Positions 45,907-54,790 of a stretch of 64,000 nt of DNA are shown here, piece by piece; the first letter of the stretch is position 1; every line of letters starts with the position of its first letter. Location of the stretch: NCBI RefSeq assembly GCF_003063545.1, contig NZ_NESD01000002.1, positions 310,001-374,000 on the forward strand, given 5' to 3'. Both the position numbers and the translations under genes were made by a program. Origin of the DNA: Limnohabitans sp. Jir61 (GTDB lineage Bacteria > Pseudomonadota > Gammaproteobacteria > Burkholderiales > Burkholderiaceae_C). A model generated the notes under the pieces. It was not told where the DNA came from. It did not search any database and was given only the letters and a program-made list of their open reading frames with translations.

Positions 45907-45922
45907 CGGCTCGAATTTTGCA
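45907..45922 (+). promoter_or_regulatory. sigma-54 promoter of the giant repeat gene
   Basis: CGGCTCGAATTTTGCA has GG and GC at the exact -24/-12 spacing with two changes from consensus. The expected start of transcription is near 45934. This places the in-frame GTG at 45926 outside the mRNA and selects the ATG at 45971. Confidence 0.75.
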
Positions 45923-45970
45923 TGCGTGGTGTCGAGTACTCAACACAACACTTTTAAAAGTTCGTTCTAT

Positions 45971-48900
45971 ATGTCAAACGGTATCAATTCACCTCTGGGC
46001 AATACGCTAGGCAGCTATTCATATGCCAGCGTACAAATGAGTGCGCCGACACTTGGAACGACCACAGATATCTCCGGCTTTAGCTCAACACAAGTCAGCG
46101 CTTTATCAGTTAGCCAAATCAGCGGACTAACAGGCACACAAGCCACAGCGATCACAACTGCAGCACTGGCAGGCTTGTCAGCCAAACAAATTCAAGGTTT
46201 GAACAACAGCAACTTGGCTGTTTTAACAACTTCACAAATTGCTGCTTTTAGTGCAGACCAATTGAATAGCTTGCGTCCCACACAAATCAGTGCCTTGACA
46301 TCCACTCAAGTCAACGCGCTGACTGCGTCTCAACTGTCAGGCCTGCGCGCGTCACAAGTGTCTGCTCTGAATAATCAACGCATGGGATCGGTTAGCACTG
46401 GAGTACTAAGCAACTTAACAACAAGTCAAATTCAAGCCCTCACGACCAACCAGATCATTGGCTTGATTGACACACAACTCGCTGCCTTAGGCACTTCACA
46501 AATTGCGGGCATGAAAGCCACGCAAATTAAAGCGATAGAGACGCGTGATTTGCTTGGATTGACCACTGCACAAATGGTGGCTCTCAACGTCACACAGTTA
46601 GCCGCCTTTTCGAATAGTCAACTCAATGCACTCACAACCACACAAGTTGCAGCCATCGAAACTGCGGACTTAGCTGCCCTCTCTAGCAAGCAAATTGCTG
46701 CATTTAGTGCCGCCCAAATTGGCGGTATGAGCACTTCGCAAGTGAGTAATCTACACGCATATCAATTGGCCGCCATCAGTACAGATGGCATAGCGGCTAT
46801 GAGTGCTGCACAAATCAAGTCACTGTCAGCCAACCAAGTCTCTGCGCTGAAACCTGCGCAAATTCAAGCCATGAGTGGCTCACAACTAACTGCCTTGGGT
46901 ACTGAATTAATCAATGGATTAACTGCCAAGCAATTAGCAGCCATTGAAACGCGAGATCTGTCTGGGCTAGGTACTGATCAAATAGCCGCCTTAACCAGCA
47001 GTCAAATCGTCGGTTTCTCTGGTGGGCAATTAGCCGCACTGTCAACGACACAGGTTCATGCAGTTCAAACAACAGACTTAGCCACGGTTCGTAACACTGA
47101 ATTTGCATCGTTCACGCCCACACAAGTGCAAGCCATGTCAACGCAACAGATCAGCGCGCTGACCAGAACACAAATTACCAAACTCAGTACAGCGGCTCTC
47201 CAAAGTATGAGCACTGCTCAGATCGCTGTTATCAGCAGCGATCAATTACAAGCATTCGGCTCTTCACAAATCGCTACGTTAAGTAGTACTCAAATTGCAG
47301 CCATTGACTCAACATCATTTGGCACGCTTAAAGCAAGCTTAGTTGGCGCTATTCAAACTTCAACGATTGCAGGTTTAAGTACAGCGCAAGTCAATACATT
47401 GATTGGCAACCAATTGGCGCAAATGACATCCGCACAAATTGGCGCACTGAACAATGAGCAAATTGCTGCCATTTCTTCGAATGAAGTCACTGCACTGAAT
47501 CCACGTCAATTAGCTGCGTTTAGTACCAGCCAAATTCAAGGGTTAACAGCAGATCAAGTGACAGCACTCAAGCCCTCACAGGTCAGTGCCATCCCGACTC
47601 AAAACATTGCGGCACTGACCACAACACAGGTTGCAGCCATCTCGGCGCAGCAAGTACCGTATTTGAGCAATAGCCAAATGGGTTCTTTGGGTAGCGACCA
47701 AGTCAAGGCCTTGGGTTCACAAGTCGCAAGTTTCAAACCCATTCAGCTTTCCGCATTAAGCACCAGTGCACTTTCTGGCTTAGATGAGTCGCAAATGTCC
47801 GCATTGACAGGCGCCCAATTTACCGGTTTCAGTGCTGGTCAAATTGCATCTCTGTCAACGACACAAATAGCTGCGATTGATTCACAAGACATCCAGAGCT
47901 TAACGAAAGACCAAATTATTGCGCTAACAACATCACAAGTAGCCGCGTTGACGAGTGAACAAGCGAGTCAATTGACAGCAAAGCAAATCATTGCACTTGA
48001 GGCACAAGATTTATCAGCGCTATCGACCACCAATATTGCAGCCTTATCAAACCAACAAGTCCGCGCCATCACAGCTGGACAAATTACAAGCCTCACCGAC
48101 GATCAAATCAAAGCCCTAGAAACAGAAGATTTGGCATCACTCACAAGCAATCAGATCATTGCCATGCAAACGCAGCAATTTGCGGCCATGGAAACAGATC
48201 AAATTGCCGCACTAACAGCAAAACAAATTGCATCGATTGAAACGCAAGATATTGCTGCTTGGGATGACACACAAGTCCAAGCGCTGACCACTTCACAGCT
48301 ACCTGCCCTGACGAACTATCAAGTCAGTCGCTTAACGACAGCCATGTTGGTTGCACTCAGCACTGATCAAATTCAAGCCCTGACGCCCAAGGCCATCAGT
48401 GTTCTCACAAATCAACAACTGAGCAAACTGACCACCGACCAAATGTCGGCTCTGACCAGTAAGCAAGTTCAGGCCATCACATTAACGGGGGTAACCGCGT
48501 TAACCACTGATCAGGTCAGTTCACTCACAACTTCACAAGTCGTCGCACTGACGGGCAATCAAATCAAAGTTCTGAGCACGAGTCAAATGCTCTCGCTCAC
48601 CACAGATCAAATTCCTGCCATAGAAAAAAATGACGTGGCATTGCTGTCAGCAGGACAACTCAACGCTCTGAACACTGACCAAGTGAACTCTTTGAGTACA
48701 GGTCAAATCACTGCACTGACAAATAATCAAATCGCCTCATTAGGACTTGATCAAGTTGGCGCACTTAACACAGCACAAATTGCAGCAGTGAGCAGCCGAC
48801 AAATACAAAGCCTCACAGGTTCACAAATCTCTGTGCTTTCCACGGAACAGATTATTGCCATTGAAAGCAATGACTTGAGTGCAATGTCAGCCAACCAAAT

Positions 48901-51900
48901 CACGGCTTTCAGTCCTGATCAGATCGGTGCATTAACCACATCACAAGTGGTAAGCCTCAAACGTGCGCAAGTAGCCAGCTTAACCAATCCACAAATCAAT
49001 GCACTAAGCACCGATCAGATTGCTGCTATTGAAACCCTAGACATCACAGGGTTAGTCAACCGGCAAATCGGCGCTCTGTCTGCCGAACAGTTGGGCGCCC
49101 TCACCACTTCACAGTTGGGCGTCTTGAATGGCGCCCAAGTAGCCAGCATCAGTGTAGAAAACATCAGCACCATATCTACCAGCCAATTGGCAGCATTGAC
49201 AACAAATGCATTTGGGTCTTTGACCTCAGCACAAATGCAGCAAATGACGCCAGATCAAATCAAAACACTGGGCACCAGCTATGTCCAAGCCCTTCGTGCC
49301 GATACTCTCGCAGCCATGAATGGAGATCAAATAGGCTCACTCACAACCAAGCAAGTGGTCGCCTTATCTGAAACTCAAATTCAAGCATTGACCAATGATC
49401 AAGTCACTTGGTTGGACACGACGCAGTTTGCAGCTTTGGAAACACGAGATATTGTTGCACTCACAGCACAACAAATGGCTGTTGTGACCAATGATCAAAT
49501 TCAGAATATGACTAGCGCACAACTCCAAGCGATTGAAACTCGCGACTTGGTTGCCATGAGTGCTGAACAAATTTCTGCCTTGCTCACCAATCAAATCGCA
49601 GATCTAACGAACGCCCAAATTAGTGCAATGTTCACGGATCAAATTACAGCATTTAGCCCTGACCAAATCGTTGCAATTGAAACAAATGACTTTGCAGCGC
49701 TCACAACCAACCAAATCAAGTCATTCACGAGCGATCAGCTGCCGTCAATCACAACAGCACAAATGCAAGCTGTTACAGCGACTCAAGTAGGTGCCTTTGC
49801 ATCGCAACAACTGCGCGCTTTGTCTAGCGAACAGATCAATGCATTGACTACAACACAATTCAACGCCCTAAGTAGCACCCAGTTGGTAACTCTGAAGTCA
49901 GAACAAATTTCGACACTGACCACTGACGTCATCAAAGGACTAAGTACTAGCTTGACCGCAGCGCTTACGAACGAACAACTAGGCGCATTGAGTACGGCAC
50001 AAATTCAAGTCGTGACCACGGCAAACGTTTCTGCACTGCTCAGTGATCAAATTTCTGCACTCAGCACAGATCAGGTTCAAGCCTTGTCAACAAGCCAGAT
50101 TGCAGCGATTGATACCCAAGACATACCGGCACTGCGCGAAGAACAGCTATCCAGCCTAAGCACGACACAAGTGTCGGCTTTGCGCACTGCGCAAATTGAT
50201 GCGCTCAGTACGTCTCAATTCCAAACATGGCCTAGCGACCAAGTCGTAGGTTTAAGTGCATCGCAATTGGCTAGCCTCTCAACCGCCAAAGTTCAGCTCT
50301 TGCATGACAGCCAAATTAGCGCGCTCAGCTCTACTCAGGTCAATAGCATTAGCACAACTCAAGTGCAAGTCTTACTTTCAGATCAACTACAGACATTGAC
50401 GACGGCGCAAGTAGCAACTTGGGATTCTGCAAAAATTAATGTCTTGAGTTCGGCACAATTCAGTGCACTGACGAATGATCAACTCAAGGCATTGACCACA
50501 ACGCAAGTCAGTGCATTGAACAGCAGCAACTTATCGGCATTGAGTGATTCAGACGTTGCGCTCTTGAGCACATCACAAATTGGTTCACTGACCATTAACC
50601 AAATGCCGCAACTGGCAACTTCTCAAGTTGCAGCAATGAACACGTCACAAGTATCGATTTTGAGCAACGCTCAACTGGCTGCTATGACGACCACTCAAAC
50701 CAATGCATTCAACGCCGATCAATTGGTTGCTTTGACTGTTCCGCAAGTACAAAACTTGAGTACTACAGCGCTTGCATCGCTTCCAAATTCGAAAATTAGC
50801 AGTCTCACAACGGCACAAGTTGCTGGGTTGAGCATTGAGCAAATTCAAAGCATCACTTCTGCACAAATTACTGCGTTGACAAGCGATCAAGTGAATGCCC
50901 TGACATCTTCACAGCTACGCAACTTAACAACTACACAACTGAGCGCGCTGACGACGGATCAATTGCCCACCATGGGAAACACCCAGATACAGGCACTTTC
51001 TGTGGCACAAGTTGCTTTGCTTTCTACACAGCAACTTGCCAGTTTGGTACCTGCTTCTATCTCTGCCATGAGCAGCCAGCAAATTGCTGGTATGTCTACC
51101 AGCCAATTGGCTGCCATGGGTTCCGAGCAGATTCAAGCACTCGAATCCGCAGATATCGCAGGACTCAATGCAACACAAATTGGCGCATTCAGCGCAGATC
51201 AACTCAGCGCATTGCCAAACGCTTTGATTCCAGCCATACGCACCTCCGCGATTTCTGTACTGAGCAATGCAACGCTCAACACAATGACCACAGGGCAATA
51301 CGCCAACTTCGATAGCACGCAAATATCTGCATTCACGACATCACAACTATCCAGTATCTCTGGTTCATTGTTGTCAGCCTTGACATCAGACAACATGGCG
51401 GCAATGTCTAGCTTGCAAATTGGTGCATTGACGGCAGATCAACTGCCATCATTTACAACCTCGCAGATCAGTGCCATCGATTCTGGCGATATGCCTGCAA
51501 TCAGTACAACTGCCCTACGCGCATTCACTTCTGACCAAATTGTGTCGTTGAGTAGTGATCAAGTGAGCGCGCTTCGAACAGACCAATTGGCTTCTTTGAC
51601 AGCAGATCAGTTTGTTGCATTGGAATCTAACGATATTGCTGCTCTCAATAGCCATCAAATCGGCGTACTTACTGTTGAACAAATTGGCGTTATGTCTGCC
51701 GCCCAAGCTCAATCAATTGCTACTGGTGCCATGAAAGCACTGACCTCTGCGCAAATTGAAGCCATGACAACCGAGCATTTCGCCGCTTTGTCGACGGGGC
51801 AAATTCGCGGATTCCAATACACGCAAATTCCCGCCTTCAACTCTGATCAAATTTCTAATTTAACAACGACAGAAATTGCGGCTTTCAGCACGCGTCAAAT

Positions 51901-52111
51901 GCAGGCATTCACAACGGATCAAATTTCCGCATTCACCAACTGGCAAGTTCCAGCCATTCCAGTTGAAAACCTGTCAAATATGCTGACATCACAAGTCTCT
52001 GCATTTAGTACAGCACAATTGTCTGCCTTCAATGCACAACAAGCTGCTGCGTTTGGCTCTTCACAGCTTGCTGCGATGACGAATGAACAACGTGCTGCAT
52101 TAGGCTTATAA
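45971..52111 (+). CDS. giant eight-residue-repeat protein
   Basis: About 2046 residues. After a Ser/Gly/Thr-rich start of about 40 residues (MSNGINSPLGNTLGSYSYAS) the rest is a continuous array of about 250 octads with consensus x-A-L-[ST]-[ST]-x-Q-[IV], for example NALTTTQV. A second unit class with Asp for Gln (A-I-E-T-x-D-L) recurs, often every fifth octad. No cysteine is seen and charge is low; there is no Sec signal peptide, no membrane span and no C-terminal anchor. T/S-x-x-Q is a helix N-cap pattern, so a short-helix solenoid is possible. I recognise no named family. It is divergent from flagellin with its own sigma-54 promoter, faces a metalloprotease gene, and Ser/Thr-glycosylating enzymes follow. 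Alternative start GTG 45926 is disfavoured. Confidence 0.9.
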   Translation: MSNGINSPLGNTLGSYSYASVQMSAPTLGTTTDISGFSSTQVSALSVSQISGLTGTQATAITTAALAGLSAKQIQGLNNSNLAVLTTSQIAAFSADQLNSLRPTQISALTSTQVNALTASQLSGLRASQVSALNNQRMGSVSTGVLSNLTTSQIQALTTNQIIGLIDTQLAALGTSQIAGMKATQIKAIETRDLLGLTTAQMVALNVTQLAAFSNSQLNALTTTQVAAIETADLAALSSKQIAAFSAAQIGGMSTSQVSNLHAYQLAAISTDGIAAMSAAQIKSLSANQVSALKPAQIQAMSGSQLTALGTELINGLTAKQLAAIETRDLSGLGTDQIAALTSSQIVGFSGGQLAALSTTQVHAVQTTDLATVRNTEFASFTPTQVQAMSTQQISALTRTQITKLSTAALQSMSTAQIAVISSDQLQAFGSSQIATLSSTQIAAIDSTSFGTLKASLVGAIQTSTIAGLSTAQVNTLIGNQLAQMTSAQIGALNNEQIAAISSNEVTALNPRQLAAFSTSQIQGLTADQVTALKPSQVSAIPTQNIAALTTTQVAAISAQQVPYLSNSQMGSLGSDQVKALGSQVASFKPIQLSALSTSALSGLDESQMSALTGAQFTGFSAGQIASLSTTQIAAIDSQDIQSLTKDQIIALTTSQVAALTSEQASQLTAKQIIALEAQDLSALSTTNIAALSNQQVRAITAGQITSLTDDQIKALETEDLASLTSNQIIAMQTQQFAAMETDQIAALTAKQIASIETQDIAAWDDTQVQALTTSQLPALTNYQVSRLTTAMLVALSTDQIQALTPKAISVLTNQQLSKLTTDQMSALTSKQVQAITLTGVTALTTDQVSSLTTSQVVALTGNQIKVLSTSQMLSLTTDQIPAIEKNDVALLSAGQLNALNTDQVNSLSTGQITALTNNQIASLGLDQVGALNTAQIAAVSSRQIQSLTGSQISVLSTEQIIAIESNDLSAMSANQITAFSPDQIGALTTSQVVSLKRAQVASLTNPQINALSTDQIAAIETLDITGLVNRQIGALSAEQLGALTTSQLGVLNGAQVASISVENISTISTSQLAALTTNAFGSLTSAQMQQMTPDQIKTLGTSYVQALRADTLAAMNGDQIGSLTTKQVVALSETQIQALTNDQVTWLDTTQFAALETRDIVALTAQQMAVVTNDQIQNMTSAQLQAIETRDLVAMSAEQISALLTNQIADLTNAQISAMFTDQITAFSPDQIVAIETNDFAALTTNQIKSFTSDQLPSITTAQMQAVTATQVGAFASQQLRALSSEQINALTTTQFNALSSTQLVTLKSEQISTLTTDVIKGLSTSLTAALTNEQLGALSTAQIQVVTTANVSALLSDQISALSTDQVQALSTSQIAAIDTQDIPALREEQLSSLSTTQVSALRTAQIDALSTSQFQTWPSDQVVGLSASQLASLSTAKVQLLHDSQISALSSTQVNSISTTQVQVLLSDQLQTLTTAQVATWDSAKINVLSSAQFSALTNDQLKALTTTQVSALNSSNLSALSDSDVALLSTSQIGSLTINQMPQLATSQVAAMNTSQVSILSNAQLAAMTTTQTNAFNADQLVALTVPQVQNLSTTALASLPNSKISSLTTAQVAGLSIEQIQSITSAQITALTSDQVNALTSSQLRNLTTTQLSALTTDQLPTMGNTQIQALSVAQVALLSTQQLASLVPASISAMSSQQIAGMSTSQLAAMGSEQIQALESADIAGLNATQIGAFSADQLSALPNALIPAIRTSAISVLSNATLNTMTTGQYANFDSTQISAFTTSQLSSISGSLLSALTSDNMAAMSSLQIGALTADQLPSFTTSQISAIDSGDMPAISTTALRAFTSDQIVSLSSDQVSALRTDQLASLTADQFVALESNDIAALNSHQIGVLTVEQIGVMSAAQAQSIATGAMKALTSAQIEAMTTEHFAALSTGQIRGFQYTQIPAFNSDQISNLTTTEIAAFSTRQMQAFTTDQISAFTNWQVPAIPVENLSNMLTSQVSAFSTAQLSAFNAQQAAAFGSSQLAAMTNEQRAALGL

Positions 52112-52115
52112 ATTC

Positions 52116-52139
52116 AAAGTGCTGCATTTGCAGCACTTT
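52116..52139. terminator. bidirectional terminator between convergent genes
   Basis: A perfect ten-pair stem (AAAGTGCTGC with GCAGCACTTT) around ATTT lies four bases after the repeat-gene stop. It serves both the plus-strand repeat gene and the minus-strand protease. Confidence 0.85.
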
Positions 52140-52160
52140 GTTTCATCATGTTCACCTCAA

Positions 52161-54719
52161 TTAGGCTTGCATGTCCAAACGCGCGTGTGTCATTGCATTG
52201 GTTTCAGGGCTGTAATACTTAATAACCTCTACATTGCTGATAGTGACCGTGCGTGATAGTTTTGAATTCACGTAGCTGTTATTACTTCGCACCCAATCAG
52301 AAGCCGAACCTGCTAAGTAAACGGTGTCATTCGCCCCTGCACCACCATCAATAGTCACATCAGATGCTGCGCTGGTGTAAAAAATATCATCGCCACTCCC
52401 GCCCTTAGCTAAACTGACTTCGCTACCATAAGCTAATCCGACGTTGTTCAGACCCATATAAGTCGCCGAATTTTTTAACGATGTTGGAAAATTGTTCGTA
52501 ATACTTTGTGGAATCACATTGATTGAGCTGAAAGCACCCGCACGCAAATCAATGATATTGGAATTTCGAACCGCAGAAGCATCAATGACACCGTTTTTAG
52601 GTGCCCACAAAGTTTCCATTCCGGCCCAATTTGCGGTGAATGATGTGACTTGATACTTATCTGCCACTTTGCCATCACCCGCGCCATACATGAACTGCAA
52701 GGCTGCCATGTCAAACATCATGTAAGTACTGGGGTTGACTGTCGTGCCTTTGTAACTGGTCACACCACCGCCAATGGAAGTGGCATTGACCAGCATGCTG
52801 CCGGCCGGATTGTTGTATGACATCACCGTATATTGGCGACTATCCAAAGCCTTACTTAAGAATGGTCCTGGCGAACCGCCGCCGCTGGCGTTGTAATCAC
52901 CTGGGTGTTTGAGACCCAATGTATGACCAATTTCATGTATCAGTGTTTCCCAGCCATAGCTACCTTGATCCATATTGCCGTTTAAATTACCCCTGCTGTT
53001 ATCAAGCATCAAGTAAGTACCGTGATCTCCACTACCGTTTGGCACATTGGCATAACCGGAACTACTCTTAGCCGATTGGTCATTGGTACCAAAGTTAATG
53101 TCAGCCTGGCCAGGCACATTTGACTCTTCAAACTTAACGTTAATGATGCTGGATAGATAGTCAAATGCGTCACGCACTGCTTTCTTTTGAGGCAAAGTCA
53201 TACTCTGAAAGTGCACATCATCTGCAGTACCCGCCACGTTTTGCTGGTTCAAAAAGCTGTAAGTCAAGGTCTGACGACTTGCCCCTTCTGCTAATGCATA
53301 AACACCAGACTTGACCTGAACATCCGATGTACCCATTGGCTTGCTTGCATCTCGCCACCAATAGGGTGTACCGCCCAACAACACTGCATTGATATTCGCA
53401 TCACCTGTATCAACGAATGTAGCTGTATCGCGAAAAGAAAAGATATTCACACCTTTGTACTTGTTACTTCCTACTGAATAACTTCCATCGGTATTCGCTT
53501 TGACTTTGTAGTCGCCGTAGTTGCCACTGAACTGCACGGATACAGCCACACCCGTGACCTTGGCCATGAATGTTGCACCTTTTTTGTACTGAGCCTCAGT
53601 CAACTGTAAAACTGGTCGTGCTGTGTCGGTGAGTTGAACAGAAGTAATTTTTTTAGAAAGTGACAATCCATCAAAATTACTCTGAATATTCGCTGCCGTG
53701 TCTTTTAAGGTAATAGAAGCTGCTGCTATGTTGCCTAATTTCAAAGCCTGCGCGGCTGTCATGGTCAGCGTTGGGTTGTTGGCATTTGTGAACTTCAAAG
53801 CGCTCAGCTTGCCCCCTTCAGCGAAACCTTGCAATGCATCCAAATTGCTCTGCACATTGGCTACCGTATCGATGACAGACACGTTCAAGCCCGCTAAAGC
53901 CTGTGCATTACTAGCTATAGCAGTTGCCGTGTCTTGGATGGTGTAACCCACCCCCTGTAGCTTCGCTCGTAGCGCTTCGCTCCCTAGATACTGTGCAGCT
54001 GTCAAGGTGAGGGCTGGTTTTTTATCAGTGAGGACCACAGAAGACAACCCACCATTGGCAGCCTTGACTCGCATCACATCAAAGTTACGCAGCAATGCCG
54101 AAGCTGTATCTTTCACTGTGACAGATGCTGCGCCTATCACGCTACTAGAAACCAGATTTGCTGCTGTATCCACAACTTGGATATTGGCTGTCATCAATGC
54201 GCGCAAAGCTGATGTTCCTGCAAATTGGCTTGCATTCAATATCAAAGTTGGATTGCTATCTGTAAAACTTACAGCATCTAGCTTGTTGGCGGTTGCCAAA
54301 GACTGCAATGCACTTAAGCTGGTAAGCACGTGAGCCGAACTGTCCTGAACGAACACTTCCATATCTGGTGTCAATCGTGAGGCAATGCGCGCAAGATTGG
54401 CTGCCGTGTCTTTGACCGACATCGCAACTCCTGAGGCGCTGAGCTTGGAGACCAAAGCCGCACTGGTATTGAGCTGTGCCGCTGTGAATTGAACCTTGGC
54501 TGTCGATTCAGAGATGCTAAAACTTCCTAATTTTCCTGAAGCAGCAAGTTTTTGTAGCCCAGACAAATTAGCCTGCACATTGGCTAAGCTGTCCTGCACC
54601 ACGATGGGCGTAAGACTTTTGGCGGCTATCGCCTGACTGACACTCATGCCACTGCTGCTGCCGGAAGCCATGCTGAGCACGGGCTTTAAGCTGGAACTTG
54701 TGGAGACAGAAAGTGACAC
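52161..54719 (-). CDS. M10-type (serralysin-like) metalloprotease with N-terminal repeats
   Basis: An 852-residue protein. Residues about 35-400 consist of about five degenerate repeats, each containing V-x-D-T-A-A-N and a later LTAAQ segment (KDTAANIQSNFDGL, FTNANNPTLTMTAAQ). Residues about 420-700 are the metzincin domain with the zinc site HEIGHTLGLKH at 595-605 and the Met-turn SYNNP. The C-terminus has a GGAGANDTVYL calcium-binding-like segment as in serralysins exported by type I secretion, but no long RTX array. The longest frame begins with GTG at 54719 with no clear Shine-Dalgarno; a start at 54671 is possible. Confidence 0.85.
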   Translation of the reverse strand: MSLSVSTSSSLKPVLSMASGSSSGMSVSQAIAAKSLTPIVVQDSLANVQANLSGLQKLAASGKLGSFSISESTAKVQFTAAQLNTSAALVSKLSASGVAMSVKDTAANLARIASRLTPDMEVFVQDSSAHVLTSLSALQSLATANKLDAVSFTDSNPTLILNASQFAGTSALRALMTANIQVVDTAANLVSSSVIGAASVTVKDTASALLRNFDVMRVKAANGGLSSVVLTDKKPALTLTAAQYLGSEALRAKLQGVGYTIQDTATAIASNAQALAGLNVSVIDTVANVQSNLDALQGFAEGGKLSALKFTNANNPTLTMTAAQALKLGNIAAASITLKDTAANIQSNFDGLSLSKKITSVQLTDTARPVLQLTEAQYKKGATFMAKVTGVAVSVQFSGNYGDYKVKANTDGSYSVGSNKYKGVNIFSFRDTATFVDTGDANINAVLLGGTPYWWRDASKPMGTSDVQVKSGVYALAEGASRQTLTYSFLNQQNVAGTADDVHFQSMTLPQKKAVRDAFDYLSSIINVKFEESNVPGQADINFGTNDQSAKSSSGYANVPNGSGDHGTYLMLDNSRGNLNGNMDQGSYGWETLIHEIGHTLGLKHPGDYNASGGGSPGPFLSKALDSRQYTVMSYNNPAGSMLVNATSIGGGVTSYKGTTVNPSTYMMFDMAALQFMYGAGDGKVADKYQVTSFTANWAGMETLWAPKNGVIDASAVRNSNIIDLRAGAFSSINVIPQSITNNFPTSLKNSATYMGLNNVGLAYGSEVSLAKGGSGDDIFYTSAASDVTIDGGAGANDTVYLAGSASDWVRSNNSYVNSKLSRTVTISNVEVIKYYSPETNAMTHARLDMQA

Positions 54720-54729
54720 GTAGAAGCAA

Positions 54730-54753
54730 TCAAAGAAGATAGACCTTCTTTGA
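54730..54753 (-). promoter_or_regulatory. hairpin between the GT41 and protease genes
   Basis: TCAAAGAAG and CTTCTTTGA form a perfect nine-pair stem with a six-base loop. No T-run follows, so it may be a weak terminator or a regulatory stem before the protease start. Confidence 0.4.
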
Positions 54754-54790
54754 TCGACAGCTAACGCTGAATCTAAAGCTATTAAATGTA

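Noticed and set aside
45926..45970. GTG start of the octad gene, 15 codons upstream
   Set aside because: It lies only four bases after the -12 element, so upstream of the transcription start predicted near 45934. The ATG at 45971 is preferred.
46000..52100. A repeat-rich stretch that could be taken for a CRISPR or satellite array
   Set aside because: The repetition is at protein level with a three-base phase; the DNA units differ and there are no constant repeats with unique spacers.
46000..52100. Resemblance of LT-x-D-Q-V units to TAL-effector repeats
   Set aside because: TAL repeats are 33-35 residues with a base-specifying diresidue; here the unit is eight residues and no such pattern exists.
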